From Deltaproteobacteria bacterium (GTDB taxonomy: Bacteria > Desulfobacterota > Binatia > UBA9968), in the NCBI GenBank assembly GCA_016184235.1, contig JACPDC010000190.1, positions 1-20,256 of the forward strand: a stretch of 20,256 nt of DNA, read 5' to 3'. This document shows, in pieces, positions 1-6,693 of the stretch. Each line of letters begins with the position of its first letter. Position 1 is the stretch's first letter. The position numbers and the translations under genes are program-made. The notes beneath the pieces are model-generated. The model was given only the letters and a program-made list of their open reading frames with translations. It was not told the origin of the DNA and searched no databases.

Positions 1-34
1 CGTGCTGGCTAGGGCGGACAAAGTTATTAAGTAA
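1..34 (+). CDS. 3' end of an ABC_sub_bind-family substrate-binding protein (cut by window start)
   Basis: Bases 2-34 encode VLARADKVIK and a TAA stop. This is the same C-terminal tail that ends all five complete ABC_sub_bind genes downstream, so another copy of the tandem array ends here and most of it lies outside the window. The tail and the spacer after it closely match the end of the fourth ABC_sub_bind relative at 4001-4034, base for base at a 4,000-bp offset. Nothing more can be said about this copy's ligand or full length. Confidence 0.85.
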   Translation, partial: VLARADKVIK

Positions 35-62
35 GGCAAAAGTAAAAAGGCAAAAGGCAAAA
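35..62 (+). repeat. Heptanucleotide repeat array (4 x 7 bp), GGCAAAA type
   Basis: Four consecutive 7-bp units read GGCAAAA, GTAAAAA, GGCAAAA, GGCAAAA, directly after the stop codon of the preceding gene and before the next start. The same design recurs at every junction of this array, with different unit sequences. It resembles the short tandemly repeated repetitive (STRR) heptamers known from cyanobacteria. The function is unknown. Confidence 0.8.
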
Positions 63-79
63 AGAAACAGAAGAAAGCC

Positions 80-1066
80 ATGAACAGAAAAATCATTATC
101 TGTCTACTGACCGCTGCTCTACTGTCCGCTGTTCCGCCCGTCGAGGCGCAGCGGGCCGGGAAGGTGTACCGGGTCGGCCATCTATCCGGCAGCGGCGAGG
201 CCGCGAGCAAAACCCTCGTCGATGCTTTCCGGGAAGGGATGCGCGCGCTGGGATACGTGGAGGGGCAGAATATGATCCTTGACCAACGGTACGCCGGCGG
301 CAAGGTGGGGCACCTGCCGGCGCTGGCGCGGGAACTCCTCCAACGCAAACCCGACGTGCTCCTTGTCGCCACCACGCCGGGGAATCTGGCCGCCAAGGCC
401 GCCACGCCGACCGTCCCGATCGTCATGGTGTTGGTTGCCGACCCAATCGGCGCAGGCATCGTCACAAGCCTGGCGCGGCCGGGCGGCAACATCACCGGGG
501 TCACGAACATCGTGGCGGAGCTAGCGGGGAAACGTTTGGAGATCCTCAAAGAGATAGTCCCGACCGCGTCACGGATCGCCGTCCTGATAAACCCGAACTC
601 TCAGAACGCCCCGCTCCAAATGCAAAGCGCTGAGGACGGCGCCCGCTTGTTGGGGATCGAGCTTCGTCCGGTGCTAGAGGTGCGAAGCCCTCCTGATCTC
701 GAGAAGGCTTTTGAGGGGGCGGTCCGGGGCCGCGCGGCCGCCGCCATCCGGATGATCGACCCGCTGGTATTCATGCTCCGAAAGGAGACCGCGGCGCTGG
801 CGGCGAAACACCGGCTCCCCGTGATCTATCCCACAAGCGACGACGTGGAGGCCGGAGGTCTCATCGCCTATGGGACGAATATCCCGGAGCAGTTCCGCCA
901 GGCGGCCACCTTCGTTGATAAGATCCTAAAGGGCAGGAAGCCCGCCGACTTGCCGGTGGAGCAGCCGACTAAGTTTGAGATGGTGATCAATCTCAAGGCC
1001 GCGAAGCAGATCGGGCTCACGATTCCACCCAACGTTTTAGCCAGAGCAGATAAAGTAATCCGATGA
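80..1066 (+). CDS. ABC_sub_bind-family periplasmic substrate-binding protein, copy A
   Basis: The 328-residue protein has a Sec signal peptide (residues 1-23, positive n-region, hydrophobic core, VEA cleavage site) and the two-lobed periplasmic-binding fold of PF04392 (DUF534/ABC_sub_bind). Family marks are the SLARPGGN loop at 130-137, the GKRLEILKEIVP stretch after it, and the closing NVLARADKVI tail. It should bind a small ligand in the periplasm and deliver it to an ABC permease. PF04392 proteins elsewhere include TrpX-type amino-acid binders, but the ligand here cannot be read from sequence. No permease or ATPase gene is adjacent. The Shine-Dalgarno is weak (purine-rich 64-76). The start is supported by its match to the copy at 4080, whose upstream spacer is nearly the same. 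Confidence 0.9.
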   Translation: MNRKIIICLLTAALLSAVPPVEAQRAGKVYRVGHLSGSGEAASKTLVDAFREGMRALGYVEGQNMILDQRYAGGKVGHLPALARELLQRKPDVLLVATTPGNLAAKAATPTVPIVMVLVADPIGAGIVTSLARPGGNITGVTNIVAELAGKRLEILKEIVPTASRIAVLINPNSQNAPLQMQSAEDGARLLGIELRPVLEVRSPPDLEKAFEGAVRGRAAAAIRMIDPLVFMLRKETAALAAKHRLPVIYPTSDDVEAGGLIAYGTNIPEQFRQAATFVDKILKGRKPADLPVEQPTKFEMVINLKAAKQIGLTIPPNVLARADKVIR

Positions 1067-1073
1067 TTGAGGA

Positions 1074-1101
1074 ATCCAAAATCGAAAATCCAAAATCAAA
1101 A
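1074..1101 (+). repeat. Heptanucleotide repeat array (4 x 7 bp), ATCCAAA type
   Basis: Units ATCCAAA, ATCGAAA, ATCCAAA and ATCAAAA are followed by a partial fifth, ATCG. The array lies in the 55-bp gap between copy A and the PstS-like gene, just upstream of a strong AGGAGG ribosome site. It is the same unit type, in opposite orientation, as the array at 5064-5091. Confidence 0.8.
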
Positions 1102-1121
1102 ATCGTTAAGAGGAGGTTTTT

Positions 1122-1961
1122 ATGCAGCCAAAAACAAGACTTTCATATTGGATCTATTTGCTTGCGGCGCTCCCTTTGGTGTTATTGTCGTCCTCTCTGC
1201 CTGCTTGGGGCAGCGAGACTATCGTCCTCGACGGCTCAACCGGGATGTTGCCCCTAGCCAGGGCGCTGGCCAAAGCCTACCAACAGAAGAGCCCCGACCC
1301 CCAGACTGAGCTAGGCAAAGGGCTTGGGACCGGTGCGCGACTGCGCGCCTTGGGCGAGGGAAAAATCCACATCGCCCTGGCCAGCCATGGGATTAAGGCT
1401 GAGGACATACAGAAGGGAAATCTTAAAGTCCTTGAGATTGCTAAAGGAGCTATCATCTTTGCAGTCCATGCCAGTGTTCCCCTCACCAAAATCACCGACT
1501 CTCAGGTTTGTGATGTCTACAACGGTAAGATCCGAGACTGGCAATCTCTCGCCGGATTTAATACGACGATTGCCGTGCTCACTCGCCCGCCGACCGAGGT
1601 AGACCCGGAGGTGATTCGGGCAAAGGTCGGTTGCTTCAAGGATCTCAAGGAGGTGGAGACGGCGAGAGTCATGGCCCGAGGCGGAGACATGGCTAAAGGT
1701 TTGGCCGGGACACAGTATTCCATTGGCATGACAAGCATGACCGTGGTGGAGCAGAGCGGCGGTAAGGTCAAAGCCCTGGAGTTTAACGGAGTCGCTCCCA
1801 TCCCCGGGAACGTGAAAAACGGCAGTTACTTCCTAACCCGCGATTTTCTCTTTGTTATCAAGGCCGACGCAGCACCGGCCGTTAAGAGATTCATCGATTT
1901 CGTTTTGAGTCCGGAAGGTGATCGGGTGATTCTGGACAATGGCGCTGTGCCCTTGCGGTAA
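1122..1961 (+). CDS. PstS-like / PBP-like domain periplasmic substrate-binding protein
   Basis: The 279-residue protein has an N-terminal signal peptide (about residues 1-30, ending PAWG). It then follows the PstS-like PBP fold (PF12849 type): GSTGM at 38-42, a GLGTGARLRALGEG ligand loop near 67-80, ITDSQVCDVYNGKIRDW at 124-140 and FIDFVLSPEGD near the C-terminus. Such proteins bind phosphate or other oxyanions. The exact anion is not assignable because the usual phosphate-contact motifs are not all recognisable. The start is set by a strong AGGAGG Shine-Dalgarno (1111-1116), 5 bp before ATG. It is unrelated in sequence to its ABC_sub_bind neighbours and sits inside their array with no pstCAB partners. 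Its stop is followed after 2 bp by the orphan tail of an ABC_sub_bind gene, so it seems to have replaced the body of one copy. Confidence 0.8.
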   Translation: MQPKTRLSYWIYLLAALPLVLLSSSLPAWGSETIVLDGSTGMLPLARALAKAYQQKSPDPQTELGKGLGTGARLRALGEGKIHIALASHGIKAEDIQKGNLKVLEIAKGAIIFAVHASVPLTKITDSQVCDVYNGKIRDWQSLAGFNTTIAVLTRPPTEVDPEVIRAKVGCFKDLKEVETARVMARGGDMAKGLAGTQYSIGMTSMTVVEQSGGKVKALEFNGVAPIPGNVKNGSYFLTRDFLFVIKADAAPAVKRFIDFVLSPEGDRVILDNGAVPLR

Positions 1962-1963
1962 GA

Positions 1964-1999
1964 AACGTGCTGGCGCGGGCGGATAAGGTGATCAAATGA
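1964..1999 (+). pseudogene. Remnant C-terminal tail of a lost ABC_sub_bind copy
   Basis: These bases read NVLARADKVIK and a TGA stop, exactly the ending shared by the flanking ABC_sub_bind genes. They follow a gene of a different family that has already terminated at 1961. No start codon or body is attached. The TGA overlaps the ATG of the next gene in an ATGA arrangement, as would be inherited from an ancestral gene-gene junction. I read it as the 3' scar of a copy whose body was deleted or replaced. Confidence 0.8.
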
Positions 2000-3015
2000 A
2001 AACAGGCATTAGGCATGAGGCAATAGGCAATAGGAAGAAGTGCAAACTGTTTCGCATTGCCCTATGCGCCCTGTTCCTTGCGCTTTGCGTAGCCGCCGAG
2101 GCGCAGCAGGTGAAGAAAGTCCCCCGCATAGGTTATCTATCGGCGCGCCCGGCTGAAATGGAGAAAATCCTTCTGCCCGCCTTTGTGCAAGCGTTGCGGA
2201 AGCTTGGATATACAGAGGGAAAAAACATCGTCATGGAGCAGCGATATGCGGCGGCGGGCCAGAGTGAAAGGCTCCGCGATCTGGCGGCTGAACTGGTCCG
2301 TCTTAAGGTCGATGTCATTGTCGCAAGCGGCGCGCACGAGGCTGCAAAGGGAGCAACCAGGACGATCCCCGTCGTCTTTGTCGTGTCTGCAGATCCAGTG
2401 GGAGAAGGGCTCGTTGAGAGTCTCGCTCGTCCCGGCGGGAATGTCACGGGCCTCTCGGATTTTCACGGTCACCTGGTTAGCAAGCGGCTTGAGCTCATTA
2501 AGGAGGTTGTCCCTTCGGCGGCGCGCATCGGCTTCCTTTGGAATTCGGCCAGCTCCGCGGGCCATCTACAGTTTAAGGAGCTCCAGGGTGTAGCCCCTCC
2601 ATTGCGCTTGACGCTTCTCTCTTTCGAGGTCAAAGGGCCCGACGATTTCGAGCGTGCCTTTGTCGCCATAGGCAAGGAACGCCCGGGGGCCCTTATCGTC
2701 CAGGGCAATCCATTGCTCGCCAATCGCCGAAGAGAAATCTTCGCGTTGGCAATCAAGAACCGGGTGCCGGCAATCTACACGCATGAACAATGGACGACTA
2801 CCGGTGGTCTGGTGTCTTATGGGGCGCACTTCCCCGACTTGTGGCGGCGCGCTGCCAGCTACGTGGACAAAATTCTCAACGGTACCAAGCCAGCGGACTT
2901 GCCAGTAGAGCAGCCGACCAAGTTTGAGCTGGTGATCAATCTCAAAGCCGCCAAGCAGATCGGCCTGACGGTTCCGCCGAACGTGCTGGCAAGAGCGGAC
3001 AGGGTGATCAAGTGA
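1996..3015 (+). CDS. ABC_sub_bind-family periplasmic substrate-binding protein, copy B
   Basis: The 339-residue PF04392-type protein has a signal peptide core at about residues 20-36 ending in AEAQQ, a VESLARPGGNVTGLS loop and the C-terminal NVLARADRVIK tail. Its N-terminus is longer than that of its relatives because the first ~13 codons read through a heptamer array (2005-2032), giving GIRHEAIGNR before the hydrophobic segment. No better in-frame ATG or GTG occurs before the signal peptide. The ATG overlaps the stop of the remnant tail upstream, so translation may once have been coupled. Ligand unknown. The middle of the protein (ligand lobe and hinge) has diverged strongly from the other copies, whereas the last 40 residues are nearly constant. 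Confidence 0.87.
   Translation: MKTGIRHEAIGNRKKCKLFRIALCALFLALCVAAEAQQVKKVPRIGYLSARPAEMEKILLPAFVQALRKLGYTEGKNIVMEQRYAAAGQSERLRDLAAELVRLKVDVIVASGAHEAAKGATRTIPVVFVVSADPVGEGLVESLARPGGNVTGLSDFHGHLVSKRLELIKEVVPSAARIGFLWNSASSAGHLQFKELQGVAPPLRLTLLSFEVKGPDDFERAFVAIGKERPGALIVQGNPLLANRRREIFALAIKNRVPAIYTHEQWTTTGGLVSYGAHFPDLWRRAASYVDKILNGTKPADLPVEQPTKFELVINLKAAKQIGLTVPPNVLARADRVIK
2005..2032 (+). repeat. Heptanucleotide repeat array (4 x 7 bp), GGCATTA/GGCAATA type, inside a coding N-terminus
   Basis: Four units read GGCATTA, GGCATGA, GGCAATA, GGCAATA. They are translated as part of the extended n-region of copy B. The size and register match the other junction arrays, which lie in non-coding gaps. Confidence 0.75.
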
Positions 3016-3039
3016 ATAGGAACCAGTGAGTAGTAAATG
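3012..3039 (+). repeat. Degenerate heptanucleotide repeat array (4 x 7 bp), GTGAATA type
   Basis: Units GTGAATA, GGAACCA, GTGAGTA and GTAAATG start at the stop codon of copy B. Only a loose G-N-N-A-N pattern is shared, so this is the weakest of the arrays on its own. It is called because it has the same length, period and position as the others and resembles STRR units such as GTGAACA. Confidence 0.5.
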
Positions 3040-3062
3040 GAAAGCGGGAGAGGAGACAAGCA

Positions 3063-4034
3063 ATGAATAAAAAAATCATTGGTTTTGCTCTGGGCGGTGT
3101 GCTCTTGGCTCTTAGCGTTCCAGCTGAGGCGCAGCAGGCGGCCAAGCTTCGCCGCATAGGCCTGCTGACCCCGGCTGGTCCTCAAGCCCTTTCGCCGTTT
3201 GAGCAAGGGCTGCGGAAGTTGGGCTACGTGGAAGGCCAAAACATCTCCATTCAGCACCGGTATGCGAATGGACAACTTGACCGGCTTCCCGAGCTTGCGG
3301 CCGAGCTCGCGCGCCACCCGGTGGATGTCATCGTGGCGTTGTCATTTCCAGCGGCGATCGCCGCCAAGCGAGTGACTACGACCATCCCCGTTGTCGTCGC
3401 AAACGCCGGCGACCCGGTGGCCACCGGTCTCGTCGCCAGCCTGGCCCGGCCGGGGGGAAACATTACGGGAGTGAGCGCTCACGAAACGGAGCTCAGCGCA
3501 AAACGGCTCGAGCTGTTGAAGGAGGCCTTCCCCAAGCTCAAACGCGTGGCGGTTCTCTGGAACTCGGCGGATCTGGGCATGTCGCTCAGATACCGGGAGG
3601 TCGAGGGCACGGCTCCGGCGCTGCGGGTGGCGCTGCAAGCCCTGGGGATCCGCGTGCCCGCGGACTTCGACGACGCGTTCTCGGCGATGAGGCGCGATCG
3701 GCCCGATGCGCTTTTTGTCATCGCTGACCCGTTGACGAGCGGTAATCAGAAGGGTCTTTTGGCTTTCGCGGCAGAGACGCGGCTACCGGCGATGTACGAG
3801 CGGCCGGATTTCGTGGATGCCGGCGGCCTCATGTTCTATGGGCCGAACCCGGCGGAGAATATACGTCGAGCGCTGCACCACGTCGATAGGATCCTGAAAG
3901 GGACAAAGCCCGCCGATCTCCCCGTCGAGCAGTCGATGAAGTTCGAGTTCGTCATAAATCTCAAGACCGCGAAGCAAATCGGTCTGACGATTCCACCCAA
4001 CGTGCTGGCAAGGGCGGATAAAGTTATCAGGTAA
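3063..4034 (+). CDS. ABC_sub_bind-family periplasmic substrate-binding protein, copy C
   Basis: This 323-residue PF04392-type protein has a compact signal peptide (residues 1-24, ending PAEAQQ) and a VASLARPGGNITGVS loop after the AGDPVATGLV segment. Two lobes follow, then the tail NVLARADKVIR. The ATG has a GAGGAG Shine-Dalgarno at 3051-3056. It is predicted to be a soluble periplasmic ligand binder for an ABC importer encoded elsewhere. The hinge and second-lobe residues (RPDFVDAGGLMFYG region) differ from the sister copies, in keeping with a different or broadened ligand. The specific compound is unknown. Confidence 0.9.
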   Translation: MNKKIIGFALGGVLLALSVPAEAQQAAKLRRIGLLTPAGPQALSPFEQGLRKLGYVEGQNISIQHRYANGQLDRLPELAAELARHPVDVIVALSFPAAIAAKRVTTTIPVVVANAGDPVATGLVASLARPGGNITGVSAHETELSAKRLELLKEAFPKLKRVAVLWNSADLGMSLRYREVEGTAPALRVALQALGIRVPADFDDAFSAMRRDRPDALFVIADPLTSGNQKGLLAFAAETRLPAMYERPDFVDAGGLMFYGPNPAENIRRALHHVDRILKGTKPADLPVEQSMKFEFVINLKTAKQIGLTIPPNVLARADKVIR

Positions 4035-4062
4035 GGCAAAAGTAAAAATGCAAAAGGCAAAA
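4035..4062 (+). repeat. Heptanucleotide repeat array (4 x 7 bp), GGCAAAA type
   Basis: Units GGCAAAA, GTAAAAA, TGCAAAA and GGCAAAA differ by one base from the array at 35-62. Both lie at the same distance from the flanking stop and start codons, so the two junctions are copies of each other. Confidence 0.8.
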
Positions 4063-4079
4063 ATGGACAGAGGCAAGCC

Positions 4080-5063
4080 ATGAAGGAAATAGTTGTTGTC
4101 AGTCTACTGACTACTGCTCTACTGTCCACTGTTCCGTTCGCCAACGCGCAGCAGGCGAAGAAAGTCCCCCGGATCGGACTTCTCTCGCCATTTTCTCCTT
4201 CCGCTACCGCGCTCTGGCACGGGGCGTTCCGGCAAGGCCTCCGGGAGCACGGATGGGTCGAGGGAAAGAACATCAGCATTGAGTACCGGTACGCGGAGGG
4301 TAAAAGGGACCGCCTTCCTGAACTCGCAGGCGATCTCGTCCGTCTCAAGGTTGACGTCATCGTCGCCGCAGTTAATACCGATGCCCTGGCCGCCAAAAAG
4401 GCTACCAGGACAATCCCTATCGTTGTGGCGTCTGCGGGTGACCCTGTTACACTTGGGCTTGTTGAGAGCCTGGCGCGGCCCGGCGGCAATGTCACGGGGT
4501 TGTCCCAAATAGCCCCGGAGCTGGCTGGAAAACGGCTGGAACTGCTCAAGGAGATCGTTCCCAAGCTCTCCCGCGTGGCTGTGCTCTGGAATCCGCAGGG
4601 CACAACCTCTCCACTCAGTTGGAAAGAAATCCAACTCCCGGCACGGGAGCTGGGAGTGCAGTTGCATTCGCTGGAGGCAAGGAGTCTCAAGGATTTCGAT
4701 AAAGCGTTCGAAGAAGCGGCCAGGACGCGGGCCGGCGCTCTTGCCATCATGCCGGACCCGTTGTTCGCCGGGAATCTAAAACGGATCGCGGAGCTTGCGG
4801 CAAAGAGCCGCCTGCCGTCGATATTTCACTTGGAAGAATTCGTGGCATCCGGCGGTCTTGTGGCATATGGGGTAGACCGTCCCGACCAGTTTCGGCGCGC
4901 CGCCGTTTACGTGGACAAGATACTGAAGGGAGCGAAGCCCGCTGATCTGCCCGTCGAGCAGCCGACAAAGTTCGAGCTCGTGATCAATCTCAAAACCGCC
5001 AAGCAGATCGGACTCACTATACCGCCCAACGTGCTGGCAAGGGCGGATAAGGTCATAAAGTGA
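4080..5063 (+). CDS. ABC_sub_bind-family periplasmic substrate-binding protein, copy D
   Basis: The 327-residue PF04392-type protein has a signal peptide at residues 1-24 (ending ANAQQ), a VESLARPGGNVTGLS loop and the tail NVLARADKVIK. The 5' end is a sister of copy A: the preceding stop, the heptamer spacer and the signal-peptide codons align base for base with 1-140, while the mature domains have diverged. The middle of the chain is rich in acidic and basic residues (LKDFDKAFEEAARTR). Its TGA stop overlaps a possible GTG for the next gene, though a better start lies 45 bp further on. Ligand unknown, and no transporter partners are in view. Confidence 0.9.
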   Translation: MKEIVVVSLLTTALLSTVPFANAQQAKKVPRIGLLSPFSPSATALWHGAFRQGLREHGWVEGKNISIEYRYAEGKRDRLPELAGDLVRLKVDVIVAAVNTDALAAKKATRTIPIVVASAGDPVTLGLVESLARPGGNVTGLSQIAPELAGKRLELLKEIVPKLSRVAVLWNPQGTTSPLSWKEIQLPARELGVQLHSLEARSLKDFDKAFEEAARTRAGALAIMPDPLFAGNLKRIAELAAKSRLPSIFHLEEFVASGGLVAYGVDRPDQFRRAAVYVDKILKGAKPADLPVEQPTKFELVINLKTAKQIGLTIPPNVLARADKVIK

Positions 5064-5091
5064 ATTTTGGATTTTCGATTTTGGATTTTGG
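5064..5091 (+). repeat. Heptanucleotide repeat array (4 x 7 bp), ATTTTGG type
   Basis: Units ATTTTGG, ATTTTCG, ATTTTGG and ATTTTGG begin immediately after the copy D stop codon. Read on the other strand, the units are those of the array at 1074-1101 in permuted phase. The array precedes the GAGGAG ribosome site used by copy E. Confidence 0.8.
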
Positions 5092-5107
5092 ATTGAGGAG
5101 ACAAAAC

Positions 5108-6145
5108 GTGGATAAAAGACTTCGGACGGAATTTCGCTTTGCCTTCAGTCGAAAATCTAAAATCCAAAATCTAAAATGCGGTGGGATTGTCGCCATCGTT
5201 GTCACATTCGTCATGTGTGGGGTTATGGCTCAGGCGCAGCAGCCGGGCACGGAGGCGAGGATTGGTGTTGTCGGGGCTCCTGAAGAACCGCGGTTTTCTG
5301 AGGTAGTCGGCGGGCTCAAGAAGGGAATGGGCGAGATCGGCTATGCGCCGCAGTCAGTGCAGATCCTCGAAGTGAAGGTGGCGAGAAGAGATGCGAGCCG
5401 GGTGAAGTCCATAGTGGAAGGCCTAGTGCGACAGAGAGTGCAGCTCCTCTTCTTGATCGGTTCCAGGCTCATCAAGCCTGCCCGGGAGGCCTCGGCCGAG
5501 CTGCCTATTGTCTTCATCACTCCGGGAGACCCGGTATCTGCCGGCTTGGTCTCAAGCCTGGCGCGTCCTGGCGGCAACATGACCGCCATGACCTTCGAGT
5601 ATCCCGAGCTTTCTGGCAAGCGTCTTGAGCTGTTGAAAGAGATAGCTCCGAGGGTGCGCCGCGTCCTTAGTCTCTATGACCCCAGAGACCCTTCTCCCAG
5701 GCAGGGGCTTGCGGCGGCACGGGAGGCGGCTCCGGGCCTTGGGGTAACCCTTGTTGAGCGCGAGACCCGCAATAAAGATGATATCAAGCGGGGATTGGGC
5801 GGGTTGGGTGAGGTAGATGCGCTGCTCGCTATCCCGGGCGGTCTGCCCACGGGACACTACCAAGATATCATTCATGCGGCCCATTCCAAGAAGATCGCGA
5901 CGATGTTCCACGCCCGCAGCGGCAGCACTAGGGAAGCGCTGGCGAGCTATGGGGCAAGCGATGCGGAGACGGCTCGCCAGGCGGCCCGGCTCGTGCACAA
6001 GATTCTGGAAGGAGCCAGGGCTGGGGATCTCCCGGTCGAGCGGCCAACGAAGTTAGAATTGATCATCAACCTGAAAACCGCCAAGCAGATCGGCCTGACG
6101 ATCCCGCCGAACGTGCTGGCAAGGGCGGACAGGGTGATTAAGTGA
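5108..6145 (+). CDS. ABC_sub_bind-family periplasmic substrate-binding protein, copy E
   Basis: This PF04392-type protein is 345 residues from the chosen GTG, which sits 7 bp after GAGGAG (5095-5100). The arrangement mirrors the GAGGAGACA leader of copy C. A GTG at 5060 is also in frame but would translate a heptamer array and has no ribosome site. The signal-peptide core (GGIVAIVVTFVMCGVMAQAQQ region) comes late, near residue 26, because a second heptamer array (5148-5175) is translated in the n-region. VSSLARPGGNMTAMT and the tail NVLARADRVIK place it in the family. It is the most divergent member (APEEPRFSEV start, short second lobe) and the last gene of the array. Confidence 0.87.
   Translation: MDKRLRTEFRFAFSRKSKIQNLKCGGIVAIVVTFVMCGVMAQAQQPGTEARIGVVGAPEEPRFSEVVGGLKKGMGEIGYAPQSVQILEVKVARRDASRVKSIVEGLVRQRVQLLFLIGSRLIKPAREASAELPIVFITPGDPVSAGLVSSLARPGGNMTAMTFEYPELSGKRLELLKEIAPRVRRVLSLYDPRDPSPRQGLAAAREAAPGLGVTLVERETRNKDDIKRGLGGLGEVDALLAIPGGLPTGHYQDIIHAAHSKKIATMFHARSGSTREALASYGASDAETARQAARLVHKILEGARAGDLPVERPTKLELIINLKTAKQIGLTIPPNVLARADRVIK
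5148..5175 (+). repeat. Heptanucleotide repeat array (4 x 7 bp) within the copy E signal-peptide n-region
   Basis: Units GTCGAAA, ATCTAAA, ATCCAAA and ATCTAAA are read as RKSKIQNLK. The array does not break the frame. It is the second array at this junction, 56 bp after the first. Confidence 0.75.
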
Positions 6146-6182
6146 TTTTGGATTCAAGAGCGGAAACTGTGGGCGATGATAC

Positions 6183-6653
6183 TCACTGAAACAGGGCGCC
6201 GGAGGGCCATCTCATTTCCAGCAGATATTCAAAGAGCCCCCAGATGAGAAGATAAGTGCCGGCGGCCATGAGGAGGGAAACTGGCCACTTCTCCCGGCCT
6301 TCGACCAAGGCATAGAGGAGCGCCAGCAGAGGAAGCGCAACGACGATTCCCAAAAGCCAGATGGCCAAGGCGCCGCTGATTAACCAGGCAAAGAACGCTG
6401 AGGTGCGACGCATCTCCGTCCTTTTGTCCAATCGAACCGTTACGACTTCATCCATGTCAAGGCCGCCATCCTTTTCTCCCCGACGCGCCTCCCAATCTGT
6501 TGCATCGCGATAAAGCTGAACCAGCGCCAAGAGAAGGCCTGGGATGGCCGCCACGTAGACGGGCATAAGCTTAGCAATGTAGGGCCACTCCCAGCCCACC
6601 CAGGTCGCAACCACAAAGACGGTTGCGATGAAAAGCGTAAAATGAGCGGTCAT
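6183..6653 (-). CDS. tctB: Tripartite tricarboxylate transporter small membrane subunit TctB
   Basis: The 156-residue protein is strongly hydrophobic, with about four membrane segments (roughly residues 5-25, 29-48, 85-120 as a pair, 125-146) and a charged cytoplasmic loop at 49-84 (DATDWEARRGEKDGG). This fits the small TctB subunit (PF07331), typically ~150 residues. TctB works with TctA in the inner membrane in cation-driven, binding-protein-dependent carboxylate uptake. It follows tctA by 40 bp, with a GAGAG ribosome site before its ATG. TctB sequences are poorly conserved, so the call rests on size, topology and position. It is the last gene of its operon and faces the ABC_sub_bind array tail to tail. 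Confidence 0.75.
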   Translation of the reverse strand: MTAHFTLFIATVFVVATWVGWEWPYIAKLMPVYVAAIPGLLLALVQLYRDATDWEARRGEKDGGLDMDEVVTVRLDKRTEMRRTSAFFAWLISGALAIWLLGIVVALPLLALLYALVEGREKWPVSLLMAAGTYLLIWGLFEYLLEMRWPSGALFQ

Positions 6654-6693
6654 CTTAAACTCTCGCGCTTGCTCCGTTCAGAAGAGACTGCGC

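Noticed and set aside
3836..4750. Long open frame (304 codons) on the minus strand across two ABC_sub_bind genes
   Set aside because: It is antisense to two clear genes, lacks a recognisable domain and arises from the high-GC codon pattern of the real frames.
35..5175. CRISPR-like repetition
   Set aside because: The repeats are 7-bp tandem units without spacers of regular length and with no cas genes, so this is not a CRISPR array.
6146..6182. Bidirectional terminator between the convergent operons
   Set aside because: No stable hairpin with a T-run could be found in the 37-bp gap.
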